A stretch of DNA of 11,497 nucleotides from an uncultured Saprospiraceae bacterium (GTDB lineage: Bacteria > Bacteroidota > Bacteroidia > Chitinophagales > Saprospiraceae). Below, piece after piece: positions 1-7,284 of the stretch. The position numbers and the translations under genes were made by a program. The notes under the pieces are model-generated. The model did not search any database. It saw nothing but the letters and a program-made list of their open reading frames with translations, and was not told where the DNA came from. The stretch's first letter is position 1; every line of letters begins with the position of its first letter. The stretch covers positions 1 through 11,497 of the forward strand of contig CAKZLT010000659.1 of NCBI GenBank assembly GCA_937127195.1, given 5' to 3'.

Positions 1-256
1 TCTCTTCTTCGGAGGGATTAAGGGAGGTCAAAAATCAAGTAGAATAACTAGATTTACAAAAATGTATAGTAGTATGAGAAAATACTCTAATTCAAAATAT
101 ATAAAATATTTACTCAGTGCAAATATCTAGTTAATTTTATAAAGCGGTTGTGTGAAATATTCTTTATTTTTAGTAAACGAAGAAAAGGAATTCTAAATTT
201 TAAGAAAATGGCGTTTAGTGGCTTTTAACCTTTTTTTAAAACAAGTTAAATTTTTG
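1..256. other. 5' edge of window, no supported gene
   Basis: AT-rich stretch with no gene I can support. Two reading frames are open from the left edge on the + strand (to 130 and to 47), but both are short, start outside the window and have no recognisable content. The opening bases contain the phrase CTTCGGAGGGATTAAGGGAG, a GGAG-rich short inverted motif that could be the tail of an intergenic repeat or of an upstream gene. Nothing else stands out up to the A-run at 257. Confidence 0.4.
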
Positions 257-299
257 CAAAAAAAAAGAGCGTTGTAAGCAGATTCTGCTACAACACTCT
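257..299 (-). terminator. Rho-independent terminator on the minus strand
   Basis: Read on the minus strand this is a stem-loop followed by a long T-run. Pairing is AGAG (266-269) with CTCT (296-299), a C/A mismatch, GTTGTA (271-276) with TACAAC (289-294), a bulged A, then GCAG (278-281) with CTGC (285-288) around a 3-nt loop. The A-run at 257-266 on the + strand becomes the U-tract. No T-run follows on the + strand, so it works only for minus-strand transcription. There is no minus-strand gene between here and 3181, so either an unannotated small RNA ends here or it insulates against antisense transcription. Confidence 0.6.
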
Positions 300-521
300 A
301 AAATTAAACTCACCACAATACATTAATATACTTTTCAAAGATTGTACCGAATGAGATATACGGGGCGTTTTTTTTCTTTTTTTTTGAAAAAAAAGTACTC
401 TATTTGTATGTTATTATTTTATAATAGAATATTATAGCTATAATGTGTTATATATCAAGGTTTTAATGTTTTTGAGTAAAATGAAAAAGATAATATTTAG
501 ATTAAAAAAATGTAAATAAAA
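300..521. other. Intergenic region upstream of the DUF6958-like gene
   Basis: Very AT-rich spacer with a pyrimidine/purine tract at about 367-395 (8 T, C, 9 T, G, 8 A) that could form an A/T hairpin. I see no convincing Bacteroidota-type promoter (TTG about 20 bp before TAnnTTTG) on the + strand. On the minus strand the region could be the body of a short transcript ending at the terminator at 257-299. A minus-strand frame open at about 310-400 has no start codon. Confidence 0.35.
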
Positions 522-800
522 ATGGACAACCGAATAATGACAAAACACCCTCAAGGCAAAAAGGGAGTAAATATTTTACAATCAAAGTATGAATTTATTA
601 AAAATGCCATTTTAGACCAATTAAAAGGAGTCGAAGAGATGTCTTATCAAGAATTGACCAATATTTTAGAGCGAAAATTGAAAGATGAATTTGATGGAAA
701 AGTGGCTTGGTATGTCGTTTCGGTAAAATTAGATTTGGAAGCTAGAGGAATTATAATGCGAGTACCTAAATCTAAACCGCATCGATTGAGAATTATATAG
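522..800 (+). CDS. Small DUF6958-like protein of unknown function
   Basis: A 92-residue soluble, basic protein with no signal peptide or membrane segment. The N-terminal motif KHPQGKKGVNI (about 8-18) is followed by alternating helices and the segment WYVVSVKLDLEARGII (63-78), then a basic C-terminus. From memory this pattern (HPxGKKGVxI near the start, WYVxxVKLDLEARGxI near the end) matches DUF6958, whose role is unknown. The size and the single helical segments before a beta-like tail would suit a winged-helix fold, but that is inference. ATG 522 is chosen because it is the first in-frame start after an A-rich tract; ATG 537 is a possible alternative that keeps the motif. The downstream metallopeptidase gene starts 91 bp later on the same strand, so shared transcription is possible but unproven. 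Confidence 0.72.
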   Translation: MDNRIMTKHPQGKKGVNILQSKYEFIKNAILDQLKGVEEMSYQELTNILERKLKDEFDGKVAWYVVSVKLDLEARGIIMRVPKSKPHRLRII

Positions 801-891
801 TAAAAAAAAGACCTGTCACATCAACGAAATTTATTACATTTAATGGTTGTAAGACGAAAACTGTAAACAAACAATTCAAATATATTTTATC

Positions 892-2538
892 ATGAAAACT
901 GTTTTATCATTGGCTTTGGCTGCAATTATGATTATTGGCTTCACAAGTAGTTCTCAAAAAGAAGAGGATTTAGGGTTAATTCCAGAAGATAGCTACAAAT
1001 ATAAGGTAGCAAAAGAGATTTTTGAGGAGTTAATAGCAGCAAAAGGAGATGCTCGCCTGAAAGTGCCTGAGTTTATTATGAGTAAAAAAGAACGCTATGT
1101 AGCGTGGATGAATGGTAAAAAAACACAAATAGGTCTAGAGGAAAAGGCTTATGATATTTGTGTAAGTTATGGCGCAGATTCTGCAAATGCAATTGCAGCA
1201 TTACTAGGTCATGAGATTACGCATTATTATGAAAAACACAATTGGGGAAGTGAATTTGCAAGTGCTTATACAAGTATGGAGATTTCGAAGGAGGTCAAAA
1301 ATAAGGCTGGTAAAGAAATGAAAGCAGTTAATGAAACGGAAGCGGATTATTTAGGCGGTTTTTTGGCGCACTCTGCTGGTTATAATACGTTTGGAATTAT
1401 GCCTTCGTTTTTGACAGATGTATATGAAGCTTATGGTTTGGGTAGTGTGATTCCTGGATACCCTAGTTTGGATGACCGCGCAAAGCTGGCAATAGAGGCA
1501 GAAGCAAAAATGCAAGAATTGGTTGGTATTTATCAAACGGCAAATCACTTGGTGGTTTTGCAAGAGTTTGAAGAAGCTGATAAGTACTTTACATTTATAT
1601 TAAAAGATTTTCAGAGTAGAGAGATTTATAATAATGCTGGTGTAAATGCAGCAATGGCAGCGTTAGCGTTAGTTCCAGAAGGTGAAAAAGAAAGTAAATA
1701 TGCTTATCCATTACAATTAGATGGTGAAACACGTTTGGATATCAAAGCGAGAGGTGGCGTAGAAGCATTCGGTAGTGCGCAACGAAATAAGTTTTTTGAA
1801 ATGGTTGATAAAGCTATTAAATACTTTGAACAAGCAAAAGCATTAGATAAAAAATATAGTTCAGCTTATTTGAATTTGGCTTGTGCTTATGATTTGAAAG
1901 GTGAGCATGAAGATGCGATTTATTGGGCTAGAAAAGCAGAACGTCTAGCTAAAAAATCAAAAAACAAGAAAACTCAAGGTGATGCAAAGATTTTGAAAGC
2001 GATTGCTAGTTTTCATTTAGAAGAAGAGGATGAAGGAAAAGAGTTGTTGCAAGAAGTAGAGCAGTCATTTGCGAGTTCTGCATCTTTGGCGGCATTGAAT
2101 AATTACATTCACCAAAATAATGAACGCCCAGCAGCAGAAGCTCCTAAGCAAAAAATGTCTTTGAAGGCAGAAAAAATTGATGCTTTTAGTTTGAGTGAGT
2201 TTGCGGATAACGTGGATGTTGACAAGCAACTTAATATTACGCCTTCGATTGTTTATGGTCATAAAAAATTAGAAAACTCTAAGGTAACAGTCAATATTGT
2301 AAATGGCGGTGAAAAGGCAACAATTTTTCAAATGACTAGTAAAAACTATACGGGTTCAACAGCTTTAGGCTTATCAATAGGTGCTTCAAAAGCTGACTTT
2401 ATGGCAAAATATGGTCCAGCTTCTTACACACAAGAAACTAGAACAGGGCAATATTTAGTTTATAAAAACAAAAAAGCTATCTTTTATATAAGTAATGGTC
2501 GCTTAGCTTCTTGGACTATTTATAGAGAAATCAAGTAA
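892..2538 (+). CDS. Secreted M48-type zinc metallopeptidase with TPR repeats
   Basis: A 548-residue exported protein. Residues 1-20 form a signal peptide with no lipobox cysteine, so it is probably periplasmic or secreted rather than a lipoprotein. The peptidase core has the zinc motif HEITH (107-111, catalytic E108), a downstream NETEAD (147-152) giving third ligand E148 in the ExxAD arrangement of family M48, and a YPSLDDR segment (190-196) resembling the family's HPs..R motif. Residues about 300-400 contain TPR-like helical pairs, clearest at 307-352 (AYLNLACAYDLKGEHEDAIY). The C-terminus (about 490-546) is a small beta-rich domain with a GxSxxxFxxxYGP start, reminiscent of BamE/SmpA-like folds. 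The closest known layout is the periplasmic BepA-like M48-TPR class, which acts in outer-membrane protein quality control; that role is inferred here. All zinc ligands look intact. A terminator follows at 2573. Confidence 0.85.
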   Translation: MKTVLSLALAAIMIIGFTSSSQKEEDLGLIPEDSYKYKVAKEIFEELIAAKGDARLKVPEFIMSKKERYVAWMNGKKTQIGLEEKAYDICVSYGADSANAIAALLGHEITHYYEKHNWGSEFASAYTSMEISKEVKNKAGKEMKAVNETEADYLGGFLAHSAGYNTFGIMPSFLTDVYEAYGLGSVIPGYPSLDDRAKLAIEAEAKMQELVGIYQTANHLVVLQEFEEADKYFTFILKDFQSREIYNNAGVNAAMAALALVPEGEKESKYAYPLQLDGETRLDIKARGGVEAFGSAQRNKFFEMVDKAIKYFEQAKALDKKYSSAYLNLACAYDLKGEHEDAIYWARKAERLAKKSKNKKTQGDAKILKAIASFHLEEEDEGKELLQEVEQSFASSASLAALNNYIHQNNERPAAEAPKQKMSLKAEKIDAFSLSEFADNVDVDKQLNITPSIVYGHKKLENSKVTVNIVNGGEKATIFQMTSKNYTGSTALGLSIGASKADFMAKYGPASYTQETRTGQYLVYKNKKAIFYISNGRLASWTIYREIK

Positions 2539-2572
2539 AAAGCGGTTTTCAAAAACGAAGTAAAAAATAAAG

Positions 2573-2611
2573 GAAGATGTTACCAAATATTGGTGGCATC
2601 TTCTTTTTTTT
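2573..2611 (+). terminator. Terminator of the M48 peptidase gene
   Basis: Thirteen-base arms 2573-2585 and 2591-2603 (GAAGATGTTACCA against TGGTGGCATCTTC, with two G-U pairs) around a 5-nt loop, followed by eight T (2604-2611). It lies 34 bp after the stop codon of the metallopeptidase. Confidence 0.85.
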
Positions 2612-2688
2612 GTGCAAATGTAGTGCGACGAGCTTCGTCTCCCGTTTATATTACAAGCGATTTTATAGTAAAAGATTCTTTGAAAAGT

Positions 2689-3008
2689 CTCAAAGGGGAG
2701 AAATATGACAGCATTGGGCTTGTCTCAATGTATTAAAACATAAAAACGCGCCTAGTCAGCCCTGAATGGGCGCAATATATTTCACCCATTCAGGGTGAAA
2801 TTGATGGTTTTATAATTTATTGGGTTGTATAACAAATTGTCGGAATAGTAGAAAAAACATTTTCGAAATCTTGGAGATTTGGCAAATGGGCTGCGTGAAA
2901 CAGATTTGCCAAATCTTTAAGATTTCGTAAATCTAATATGCGACAATTTGTTATGCACCTCATTCATTGGGACAAGCCCCAATGCTGTCATATTTCACCC
3001 CTTTGGAG
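2689..3008. repeat. 320-bp nested imperfect inverted repeat
   Basis: Three nested arm pairs are visible. Outer: 2689-2730 with 2965-3008 (42/44 nt, about 40 positions matching; core AAATATGACAGCATTGGG against its complement). Middle: ATAACAAATTGTCG at 2829-2842 with its exact complement at 2941-2954. Inner: 2864-2887 with 2904-2927, 24 nt that pair throughout if two G-U pairs are allowed, closing a 16-nt loop. A side hairpin sits in the left half (2760-2801). No transposase and no obvious target-site duplication are seen. It could be a MITE-like element, a repeated extragenic element, or a structured RNA gene. Confidence 0.75.
2760..2801. repeat. Two mutually exclusive hairpins inside the foldback
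   Basis: CCCTGAATGGG (2760-2770) is complementary to CCCATTCAGGG (2785-2795), and the second of these also lies within a tighter hairpin ATTTCACCC (2779-2787) with GGGTGAAAT (2793-2801). The two pairings share bases and cannot both form. This interrupts the left half of the larger inverted repeat. Confidence 0.65.
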
Positions 3009-3085
3009 CTTTTTTACCTTAACTATACGGCTATGCCGTCAGCCGATTTTTATCAAAGAACCAAAAATTAATTATAAACCCAAAC

Positions 3086-3141
3086 AAAAAAAGTGAACTA
3101 AAGCATTTCCATATTAGAAATAACTTTAGTTCACTTTTTTT
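3086..3141 (-). terminator. Terminator of the sigma/anti-sigma operon (symmetrical)
   Basis: A perfect 18-bp stem: 3086-3103 (seven A then GTGAACTAAAG) pairs with 3124-3141 (CTTTAGTTCAC then seven T), loop 20 nt. It lies 39 bp beyond the stop codon of the minus-strand operon and, being A-flanked on one side and T-flanked on the other, could stop transcription in both directions. Confidence 0.85.
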
Positions 3142-3180
3142 ATAAAAATCATTAAAAACTAATAATTTTTAAAAGTCTTT

Positions 3181-4620
3181 TTAGTTTGCGAAGCGGTAAT
3201 TAATACCAGCTTTTGCTCCAAATAGCGCATTATAGCTGCTACCATCAGCAAACGGTTGACTCATATCTGTTCCTACACTACCTCGAACACCTGCTGTAAT
3301 TGACCAATTTTTATTCAAATAAAAATCCCAATCTAATCCACCAACTACTCCAATTTCGTTTGTAACAAACAAGTCAGAAGTAACCACAGGATCTGCGATT
3401 TTTTCACCATTAAGTGTTGCTGCTAACTGAGGAGATTGAATAGCACGACTGTACTGTAATCCTCCAATGTAACTAATACTTACTGGTGTTTGATTAGACA
3501 ATTCCTTTCTGCGATACTTGAACGTTAAAGGAATTTGTAAATAAGTCAAATCAACGCTTGTAATGCGTTCTCCATTTGCAATTTCTCTGTAACGTTGTCC
3601 TTGTTGGCTATGATTTACACCTAATTCAATACTTGCTTTAGGACTAAATTTATAACCCGCACTTACACCAAACGACTTTCCGTAGTCGATAGCAGGAGCA
3701 ACTGCTGCACCCAATTCATCATTGATAGCTTGATTGATAATCCAAGAATTACTCCATTGAGTTGCCGCAGATACATATAATCCTTCATAACTCATGGCTT
3801 CCTTACGGAAAATCTCGTCTTTTCTGGCTGTCAATTCTTCTTGCGCGCGTCTTTCGAGCGACAAACGCTCCATGAAACCGCTTAATGCATTAGAAACTAA
3901 TACTCTATCACTTGTCGGATTAGATCCGTTAAGCATCGGATTATCTAAATAATTCAATCCTTTTATCAAATCAGTTGTATTGATTTGTGCAAAAGGTTGA
4001 GTCGCTTTAGATTTGAGCTTATCTTTTTCTTCACCCTTGATTGCGTTTTCTGTTTGCTTGTTTAGAGCATCTCGTCCTTTGAAAACGCTTTTACCATCTG
4101 ATGATAAGATATTGGTTTCTGGAATAAATATAACACGACGTTTAGTAACTGACTTTTCAGGTACTATTGTTGTCATTTCGGCTGTTTGCTCAGGTATCAT
4201 CTCATTGGTGACCAATTCAGAAACGACATCTGGTGTTGTGTTCTGAACATCATCCTTTTGAGTATTTACCTCAGCAGTAGGTATAGAAGCATCTGCTCCA
4301 TCTGGTGTGGAAATAATATTCCACTCGTCAAAAAACAATGTTGCAAGCATTACCATTAATACAACGGCTGCAACTCTACTCAACATTGTCAAGTGCCTTC
4401 TGATTACCAAACTAAATGGTAACTTTCGGCTAACGTTTTCCCAAACGACAGGAGACGGTTCTACTTCAAAGTTTGAAAAGGCTTGTTTGAAAACTAAGTC
4501 GTCACTCGCAGGAGGCAACTCTCTCTCGATATTATCCCAGAGGTGAGTTGGCGGAGTAACTTGATGGTCATCAAAAGCCATTTTAAACAAATCGTCAAAT
4601 TCTTGATTTTGTTTACTCAT
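3181..4620 (-). CDS. Anti-sigma-like protein with C-terminal outer-membrane beta-barrel
   Basis: A 479-residue protein with mixed architecture. Residues 1-75 are hydrophilic and carry two tandem copies of one motif: FDDLFKMAF..TPPTHLWDNIERELP (8-36) and DDLVFKQAF..EPSPVVWENVSRKLP (40-68). After RR (74-75) a single membrane helix spans about 80-97. Residues about 100-275 are low-complexity, polar and rich in T, E, K and N, as expected for a periplasmic linker. Residues about 278-479 alternate hydrophobic and polar strands and end in GINYRFAN, resembling PorT-like outer membrane beta-barrel domains. In Bacteroidota such proteins sit next to ECF sigma factor genes; the N-terminus is presumed to bind the sigma factor. 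Its ATG overlaps the sigma gene's TGA (ATGA), indicating translational coupling. The role as anti-sigma factor and the envelope-spanning topology are inferred, as no classical zinc anti-sigma motif is present. Confidence 0.8.
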   Translation of the reverse strand: MSKQNQEFDDLFKMAFDDHQVTPPTHLWDNIERELPPASDDLVFKQAFSNFEVEPSPVVWENVSRKLPFSLVIRRHLTMLSRVAAVVLMVMLATLFFDEWNIISTPDGADASIPTAEVNTQKDDVQNTTPDVVSELVTNEMIPEQTAEMTTIVPEKSVTKRRVIFIPETNILSSDGKSVFKGRDALNKQTENAIKGEEKDKLKSKATQPFAQINTTDLIKGLNYLDNPMLNGSNPTSDRVLVSNALSGFMERLSLERRAQEELTARKDEIFRKEAMSYEGLYVSAATQWSNSWIINQAINDELGAAVAPAIDYGKSFGVSAGYKFSPKASIELGVNHSQQGQRYREIANGERITSVDLTYLQIPLTFKYRRKELSNQTPVSISYIGGLQYSRAIQSPQLAATLNGEKIADPVVTSDLFVTNEIGVVGGLDWDFYLNKNWSITAGVRGSVGTDMSQPFADGSSYNALFGAKAGINYRFAN

Positions 4621-5183
4621 CTCTGATTTAAAGTTTTTACCATTTTTCGCAGAATAGCTCTCGCTCTAGCTAATTGTGATTTAGAAGTACCTTCTGATAT
4701 TTCTAAGACTTTCGCTATTTCTTTGTGAGAATAACCTTCAATTACATAAAGGTTAAATACTGCACGATAACCAGGAGAGAGACGTTGTATAAGTTTTAAA
4801 AGTTCTTGTGTTGCGAGATTTTCGAGTGCGCGTTCTTGTGTTGGTTGAGTAGAAACATTTTCTAACTCAACATGACCATTATGATTGGTCGATTTACGGT
4901 AATACTCAATTGCCGTATTAATAAAAATGCGCTTCATCCATCCCTCAAAAGAACCTTCTCCTCTGAACCTGTCGAGGTTGTTGAACACCTTAATGAATCC
5001 TTCTTGTAATATATCTTCTGCGCTATGATAATCATTCGCATAACGAAGACATACACCGAACATTGTAGGTGAAAAACTGCTATATAGTGCCGCCGTGCTT
5101 TGACGGTTGCCTCTAATACAGCCTTCGATTAGTTCTTGCTGTGACAAGCCTTGTACTTGTAAACTTGTCGTTGCTTTATACAT
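4617..5183 (-). CDS. ECF-type RNA polymerase sigma factor (sigma-70 family)
   Basis: A 188-residue sigma factor with only regions 2 and 4, the ECF layout. Region 2 (about 33-97) has the core-binding stretch SAEDILQEGFIKVFNNLDRF (54-73) followed by SFEGWMKRIFINTAIEYYRK (78-97). Region 4 (about 127-183) has LSPGYRAVFNLYVIEGYSHKEIA and the DNA-recognition helix around EGTSKSQLARARAILRK. Length is usual for the family. ATG 5183 is the only sensible start before region 2. Its stop overlaps the start of the anti-sigma-like barrel protein by 4 nt, so the two are coupled. By family precedent it directs transcription to envelope-related genes and possibly its own operon; no target promoter can be named from this window. 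Confidence 0.93.
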   Translation of the reverse strand: MYKATTSLQVQGLSQQELIEGCIRGNRQSTAALYSSFSPTMFGVCLRYANDYHSAEDILQEGFIKVFNNLDRFRGEGSFEGWMKRIFINTAIEYYRKSTNHNGHVELENVSTQPTQERALENLATQELLKLIQRLSPGYRAVFNLYVIEGYSHKEIAKVLEISEGTSKSQLARARAILRKMVKTLNQR

Positions 5184-5468
5184 CTCAATAAGTTGAAAAT
5201 AATTGAATTCTAAATTTTTATATGAAAAGGACGACTATTCATATTTCCATTCAGTATCAATTAATTATAAAATAAATGGATCTGTAACTTATGGCTAAAA
5301 GTACAAACAAATATTGAAATATAAGATATTTACCAAGTTGAATATGTCAAAGAACCACCTTTTTATGACAAAAAGATGTGATTACTCATATTCCTTGTAT
5401 TACATATTCCTTGCCAAATGTTACTTTTTTTAACAATTGGCTTATATCCTTTTTTTTGTAATTTGTAA
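5184..5468. other. Spacer between the LRR gene and the sigma operon
   Basis: 285 bp, no gene supported. It must hold the promoter of the sigma operon, but I find no clear TAnnTTTG box on the minus strand, which fits an alternative-sigma or autoregulated promoter. It contains one copy of TCAAAGAACCA (5347-5357), a tandem direct repeat CATATTCCTTG (5387-5397 and 5403-5413), and a weak stem GCCAA.TGTTA / TAACA.TTGGC (5413-5441) with a 7-nt loop. Confidence 0.4.
5387..5413. repeat. Two 11-bp direct repeats, 16-bp period
   Basis: CATATTCCTTG occurs exactly at 5387-5397 and 5403-5413. The position is about 200 bp upstream of the sigma-factor start and 56 bp downstream of the LRR gene's stop. Repeats at this spacing can be protein-binding sites, but nothing else supports that here. 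Confidence 0.45.
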
Positions 5469-6935
5469 TTATTCTAATATTAGTTTAATGTTTTTTTGAT
5501 AACAGTAGTCTCTTAATTGCTGAGCTAGTTTTTCGTTTTTACTATAAATGTCATTTATTTGAAGTGACTTGAGGTTCGGCATTTTTTTTAAAAACGATAT
5601 TGATATATTCGTTAAGTTATTATACGCCAGTTTTAAATGTAATAAATTAGAATATTTTTTACGGGCTTTTAAAGTGGTTAGTTCATTAGAGTTTAAGTTG
5701 AGTTCTTCTAATGAAAGAGGTAAATCGTCTAAATTTAGAACTTTAATATTGTTATTAAATAAATTTAATTCTTTGACTTTATGATTATTATGATTATTGA
5801 TTTCGGGAATTTCGGTCAATGAATTATAACTCAAATTTACTTTCTTGATATGAGAAATGCCTTCCCAATTCATGTAATTGAGATGATTCATAGAAAGGTT
5901 GAGTTCTTCCAAATTAATAGCATTTGTCAAATCTGGAGTAATTAAAAACTCATTTTCTTGCAAATTAATCTTGGTTAACTTAGGAAAGGTCTTTAAAATG
6001 GTAAAGTCATTTAATCGATTAGCTTTTGCATTAAGTGTTTCTAGATTATAAGTGCCTCCGAGTGTGATGGACTTTATTAGTTGATTATTGAAGTTGGCTT
6101 CTTTTAGGCGATAATAGCCCATTAGACGAATATAGCCAATTAATTTATTATTGTTCAAGTAAAGATGCTCTAATTGAGGGAAAGCACCTGAATACTCAGG
6201 AAGCATCACAATATGGTTATTAGTCAAGACTAGACTGTTTAAATCATTGAAAATGGTTTCTTCACCGAACAAATGAAGCGTACTAATACTATTTTTTGAT
6301 AATACTAAAGTTTTTAGCCCATGGATATTAGTTAGTATATTTGGAACAAGTTTCAAACCATTATCCATTAAATTAATAGACTGAATACGAATGGTTTCTT
6401 TTTTAGAAAGTGCTATGTCGCTTTGCTCATTCAAGTTTATTATTTTATTATTAGAAAGGTTATAATATTCTAAATCGTTGAATTGAGCAATAGGTATTTT
6501 TTTTAAATTATTAAAAGACAAATCAACTTTTGTTAAATTGACCATGTCTTCAAAAAAATTGAAGGGAATACCTTCAATCTGGTTATTACTGAGATTAAGT
6601 TCTTTAAGAGATGCTAAACTTTGGATAGTTAAGGGAATATGATTGAGGTAATTATTGGATAATTTAAGCTTTTTGAAGCAGTCGATATCATCAAAATACC
6701 CATGAGGTAAATCAGTTAAATTTTTACCAGAAATGTGTAATTCCTCTTTATTTGCCAAAAAAAGCGGTTTTGTTTCTTTATTTAAAGTGGTGAAATTTTT
6801 TGGCAAAGGATGGTAAAAACGCTCACAACCTCCAGTTCTTAGATATGCTGTCATTTGATTGACTTCATATTGATTGGTCAAAAAGAGGAAACTCCCTAAA
6901 AGGACAAAAACGATAATAATTGCGGGTGTTCTCAT
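5469..6935 (-). CDS. Exported leucine-rich-repeat protein
   Basis: A 488-residue protein with an N-terminal hydrophobic segment (about 4-20) after R2, acting as signal peptide or membrane anchor, so the rest lies outside the cytoplasm. Residues about 65-460 are leucine-rich repeats of the LxxLxLxxNxLxxIP type. Clear examples are LKLSNNYLNHIP (90-101), LKELNLSNNQIEGIP (110-124), LTKVDLSFNNLKKIP (134-148), LEELNLSMNHLNYM (342-355) and LKLAYNNLTNI (434-444); I count roughly 16-18. Some central repeats are degenerate. A short non-repeat C-terminal cap follows. LRR solenoids bind proteins; no partner or catalytic domain is visible. It is separated from the sigma operon by 285 bp and is probably transcribed on its own. 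Confidence 0.85.
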   Translation of the reverse strand: MRTPAIIIVFVLLGSFLFLTNQYEVNQMTAYLRTGGCERFYHPLPKNFTTLNKETKPLFLANKEELHISGKNLTDLPHGYFDDIDCFKKLKLSNNYLNHIPLTIQSLASLKELNLSNNQIEGIPFNFFEDMVNLTKVDLSFNNLKKIPIAQFNDLEYYNLSNNKIINLNEQSDIALSKKETIRIQSINLMDNGLKLVPNILTNIHGLKTLVLSKNSISTLHLFGEETIFNDLNSLVLTNNHIVMLPEYSGAFPQLEHLYLNNNKLIGYIRLMGYYRLKEANFNNQLIKSITLGGTYNLETLNAKANRLNDFTILKTFPKLTKINLQENEFLITPDLTNAINLEELNLSMNHLNYMNWEGISHIKKVNLSYNSLTEIPEINNHNNHKVKELNLFNNNIKVLNLDDLPLSLEELNLNSNELTTLKARKKYSNLLHLKLAYNNLTNISISFLKKMPNLKSLQINDIYSKNEKLAQQLRDYCYQKNIKLILE

Positions 6936-7251
6936 TGGTAAGTATGTTTTATGTTTGTATTGAGTTAGATGTTACAAGGTAACAAAATCTATTCATTTTT
7001 ATAAGAAAAAAACGTAGAATGATTAGGTTCTTTATGATTTTATGTGGTTTGTCTAAAATTTCGCTTTTTCAAATTATTTCTAGTTTCTAGTTTCTGCCCG
7101 CTGTTAATCGAAACAGCGGTAGCAGAAACTAGAATCTAGAAACTAGAAATAATCAGATTAAGTAGGTGACATTTTGAATGACCACAGAAAGTCATATAGA
7201 ATCAATGATTACTTTGTTGAGTAAAAATAATTTTGCGCATTTTTTGAAATT
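6936..7251. other. Divergent spacer with long hairpin
   Basis: Separates the minus-strand LRR gene from the plus-strand DUF4288 gene, so it should contain both promoters. No coding sequence is supported. The main structure is the hairpin at 7073-7153. A GGTTCTTTATGA near 7026 resembles the reverse complement of the 11-mer repeated elsewhere in the window, with one mismatch. Confidence 0.4.
7073..7153. repeat. Long imperfect inverted repeat (hairpin)
   Basis: Arm 7073-7105 pairs with 7112-7153 around a 6-nt loop. The ends pair perfectly (ATTATTTCTAGTTTCTAG against its complement) and so do the inner segments TTTCTGC and CCGCTGTT. The right arm has two extra pieces, one being about 7 nt that duplicates a TTCTAG unit. 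The outer parts consist of tandem TAGTTTC units. There is no T-run, so it is not a standard terminator. Confidence 0.75.
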
Positions 7252-7284
7252 TTGTATTTTAAAAGTGTCTTTAATGAATATTTG
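7252..7284 (+). promoter_or_regulatory. Possible promoter of the DUF4288 gene
   Basis: TTG at 7252-7254 lies 22 bp before AATATTTG (7277-7284), one base away from the Bacteroidota -7 consensus TAnnTTTG. This would place the transcript start near 7291 and give a leader of about 50 nt to ATG 7342. If so, TTG 7252 is a -33 element rather than a start codon. Weak, pattern-only evidence. Confidence 0.25.

Larger units (their letters stand above)
2612..3085. other. Gene-free region filled by inverted repeats
   Basis: No coding sequence is supported here. It starts with a short hairpin GACGA-gct-TCGTC (2627-2639), contains the large nested foldback at 2689-3008, then a compact hairpin ACGGC-tat-GCCGT (3027-3039), and one copy of the 11-mer TCAAAGAACCA (3053-3063). 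The density of self-complementary sequence is much greater than in the other spacers. Confidence 0.6.

Noticed and set aside
2..130. Plus-strand frame open from the left edge, ending at TAG 128-130
   Set aside because: About 42 codons rich in Lys, Ser and Tyr without recognisable content; another frame (3-47) is equally open. Neither can be supported as the tail of a gene.
310..400. Minus-strand frame ending in TIFEKYINVLW
   Set aside because: The end looks protein-like, but the frame begins after a stop at about 400, has no start codon and passes through poly-Lys from the A-tract.
1351..1563. Minus-strand frame inside the M48 gene
   Set aside because: Antisense shadow of a well-supported coding region, with no family features.
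2689..3008. Insertion sequence or CRISPR array
   Set aside because: No transposase, no target-site duplication at the arm ends and no regularly spaced direct repeats; only inverted repeats are present.
4013..4546. Plus-strand frames inside the anti-sigma/barrel gene
   Set aside because: Antisense shadows; composition mirrors the real frame and no start context or domains are seen.
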